Source: Blastomussa wellsi
Lineage: Eukaryota; Cnidaria; Anthozoa; Scleractinia; Plerogyridae
Length of the DNA stretch: 64,000 nucleotides
Assembly: GCA_947652115.1 (NCBI GenBank)
Contig: OX393561.1
Location: 25,317,691-25,381,690 of the forward strand
Direction: 5' to 3'
Shown here: positions 61,370-64,000 of the stretch, in pieces
Layout: every line of letters begins with the position of its first letter
How positions within the stretch are numbered: position 1 is the first letter of the stretch
Notes under the pieces: model-generated
Told to the model about the DNA's origin: nothing
Database searches by the model: none
What the model saw: the letters and a program-made list of their open reading frames with translations, nothing else
Translations under genes and position numbers: made by a program

Positions 61370-63929
61370 ATGATTTCCAAACTGTCCCTGGTTGCCTTTG
61401 CAGTAACCTTTATTTGCATCTCTGCAGCCTGGCTCGATCAGGTTAGTTTTCATTTCAGGGAAGCCGGAAAGCTGTGGTGGAGAGATTCACACTCAGCAGA
61501 TCTCGCACTCGACCTCACAGCTCAATTATAAATCGACAGAAAAGGCGCGCGGCTCCTCCTTCGCAAAGTGCTATTGTGACTGCTGTTTTATTTGAAAACG
61601 ATGTGGATTTTGTAATCAGTGGTTTCTTTTTATCAGTTAACCGTCTAATTGATAATTGGTGAGTCAATTAATGCTGACTTTGCATGGTCTGTTTTCTAAC
61701 AGTGTTCTCTTTCTCTCCCGCAGCCGGAGAACCCGCTGTTGAAAAGAGGTATGAATTGTAGAATCGTACCTTTATTGTTCAGAACGCTTCCAATAGTAAT
61801 TGTTCGAATAAATGTCGTGTAGATGTATTTGTTGTCACAGTTGGTCTGAGGTCTTACCAAATTATCAATTTGCGGGCTTGGCTTTCCGCGTCTTGTATAA
61901 TAAGTTGTTATCGATCTGGTGTAGTTCAAAATTCACCCAGAATTAATTTTGTAACGCTTCCATCAACACTATTTCTTTTATGGAATGTGTTCACGTAATG
62001 TATATTGAATTCCTTACTATTTGTCTAGTCCGAGAGCACATGTTGGCGTTTAATCCCAGAAAATAAGATTTGCTGATAAGTATATAACCTTTCAAAATTC
62101 TTAATTTTAGTTCAAAACTCATTGGGTGAATTGTTTTATAGACATGTATGTATCAGTTGCCTTAAAATTCTCTGTTCACCAAAAGATATTTTGGTTTCTG
62201 GTAAATTCTCGTTCACTTCCTCATTTTTCCCTTTAGCATGTGGTCCTGATCCAGCAGGCTGCAGCGCTCACAGTTCATACTGTGGTGAGGCGGTCATGAA
62301 ACAAAATTGTCCAGCGACTTGCGGCCAGTGTAGAAGAGGTAAGAACTGTGGAAATGTACTGCTATTGGTCAGACCGCTTTAACAACAACAATTCTCAGAC
62401 CTTTTGGTTTTTCATTGCACGTCATTATTTTTGTCACTGTTGGATTTTAAATGATCACATTGTTCTCCACGTGAAAAAGTTGCAATCAAATAATTTTTGT
62501 CACCAATATTTAGAAGGTTTCCATTTATTATCTTGAAGAAGGAAGTGGCATTTTTCTCTTGATGTTCTATTGAACATGGATAGGTTAATGAATCTGTGTG
62601 ATAATTGCCACCACGCACATAAGGAATGTTAGTAATTGCATTTGATTCACCTTCGTCTTGGTTGGTAATATTTCAATTTGTGGTCACATTTTGCAGCTGA
62701 AAGATAAAAACCCCGAAAGATAGAGATAAAAAAAAAACTTGAAAAAATACAATAATTTCAATAACTTGAACTAAAGAAACACTAATATTTCTTCATGGAA
62801 ATGACCTGTTCTTTATTAAAAATTCACTGTTTTCTACATGTGGGGCTTGACGAAAACTTGTAGGAGTTTCCAAGAGAAACATCACGAAGTGTTTAAATGA
62901 GTAAATCATGAAACAAATCGAAACTGTATTACATGTATTTTTCTTTCTTTTTCACATGATCAACAGGATTTGAAGACGATCTACAGGCCCGTACGTACAA
63001 TTCCTTTCCAGTTATCAACATATTATTCAGTTACTCTTTAGGCTCCGCTCGATTACCAACCGCTCTTCGTGAACGGAACCCACACTCCTCAGCCGAAGGC
63101 ACTTCTCAGGGAGTAACGCAGACCGGACTCGATAGAGCGGCGGAAATCGAGCCTATCACCATTCTGAAACTCTTAATTCAAACGTCAGTGGTAGGGGTGA
63201 CAAGTAGGAAGGAAACTGATTGATTATACTTTTACCTCTGTATTGTCTGAACAATGTTTAGCTTCGTCTTCTTTTCTTTAATTTAAACCAATGAGAAAAG
63301 GCTTTTACTACCCCCTTTAGGTAGAAAGTACATGGTTTCTTAATTATTCGGCTGTGATATAAATCTAAAACAAAGTGCTCATTTTCATTCCAAGCTGTCA
63401 GATATTTGAGACAATTGTAAAGACAAATTAAAAAAAAGTTCTGACGATTTCCTCTTAAGGCGGCCCGATCATCAAAAATACCAAAAATCAAACTTAATTA
63501 GATGAAATCAACATCATCACGGTCCGTCGCTGCCATGGCAACAGTACAAGCTTTGGTAAAGTGTCACAGAGGGTACTTTTCTTATGACGATAACTGAGAT
63601 AAAAACGTTACGTCAATCTGGAAGGAACAATTTTTCAGTAAGGATTATGTTTACAATGGTCTATGGAATGTACAAAAATGATTGGCTGGCATTGATAATT
63701 TGCAGAGATAAAAAATCTGAAAAGTTGCAATTTGAAAAAAAGGCGCCCTGATTGATATTGTGCCATTAATTTCCCCGTGGGTGTGGGTGATTATTCTTTT
63801 ATCTTTGCTGAGGTCATTACCATCTCACTGGTAACTTATCACTTGTTTTTGCATTCTTTTTCAGGAAAAATCACTTGTCCCTGTTGGTGGAAGGGATGCT
63901 TCTGGGGTCAATATCCTAATGATTGTTAA
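61370..63929 (+). CDS. ShKT / Trp-rich cysteine peptide precursor, copy 10
   Basis: Coding exons: 61370-61441, 61724-61748, 62237-62338, 62967-62990 and 63865-63929. All coding exons are present, but the window ends before the poly(A) signal. The protein is identical to copies 6-9. Intron 3 has one A fewer in a poly(A) run near 62730. It lacks the two markers private to copies 8 and 9 but shares their two-base insertion near 63743. Confidence 0.8.
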
Positions 63930-64000
63930 GTTAAGCCGTGAACAAGCCAATCAGGAATTTGTTTTTTGTAGCAACAAGACAACTAAATTGCACATTTTCA

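Overview
The window is eukaryotic and most likely from an anthozoan cnidarian (sea anemone or coral). It is AT-rich, with short GT...AG introns and no bacterial-type gene packing. The only recognisable protein is a secreted precursor with a ShKT (ShK-type, six-cysteine) domain, split over small exons mostly joined by phase-1 introns. The cnidarian assignment is an inference from the precursor architecture.

The whole 64 kb is one head-to-tail tandem array, all on the + strand. Ten copies of the same five-coding-exon gene start at 1290, 8060, 14928, 21428, 27484, 33992, 40836, 47680, 54526 and 61370. The repeat unit is 6.06 to 6.87 kb, most often 6.84 kb. The window opens inside the spacer before copy 1 and closes 71 bases after the stop codon of copy 10, so the array probably continues on both sides.

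Each gene reads: signal-peptide exon (24 codons), 25-nt propeptide exon ending in Lys-Arg, 102-nt ShKT exon ending in Arg-Arg, 24-nt acidic microexon, and a terminal exon for a Trp-rich four-cysteine peptide. The 285 coding bases give a 95-residue precursor. It looks built to release two disulfide-rich peptides: an ShKT peptide and an unrelated-looking C-terminal one. Exons 1 and 2 are identical in all ten copies. All variation seen in exons 4 and 5 is synonymous. The ShKT exon has two amino-acid-changing sites.

The copies form three lineages: A (copies 1-2), B (3-5) and C (6-10). Copy 2 is an A/B recombinant inside intron 4, and copies 6-10 carry a mosaic of shared variants, both signs of unequal crossing-over or gene conversion. 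The spacers of about 3.4 kb are arrays of a SINE- or satellite-like repeat. It contains a tRNA-Thr-like pseudogene, truncated tRNA-like pieces inside 45-bp inverted repeats, and a module resembling the last exon of an unidentified protein (core Met-Asp-Trp-Asp-Asp) repeated four or five times per spacer. No intact transposase, reverse transcriptase, rRNA, CRISPR array or other gene family was found.
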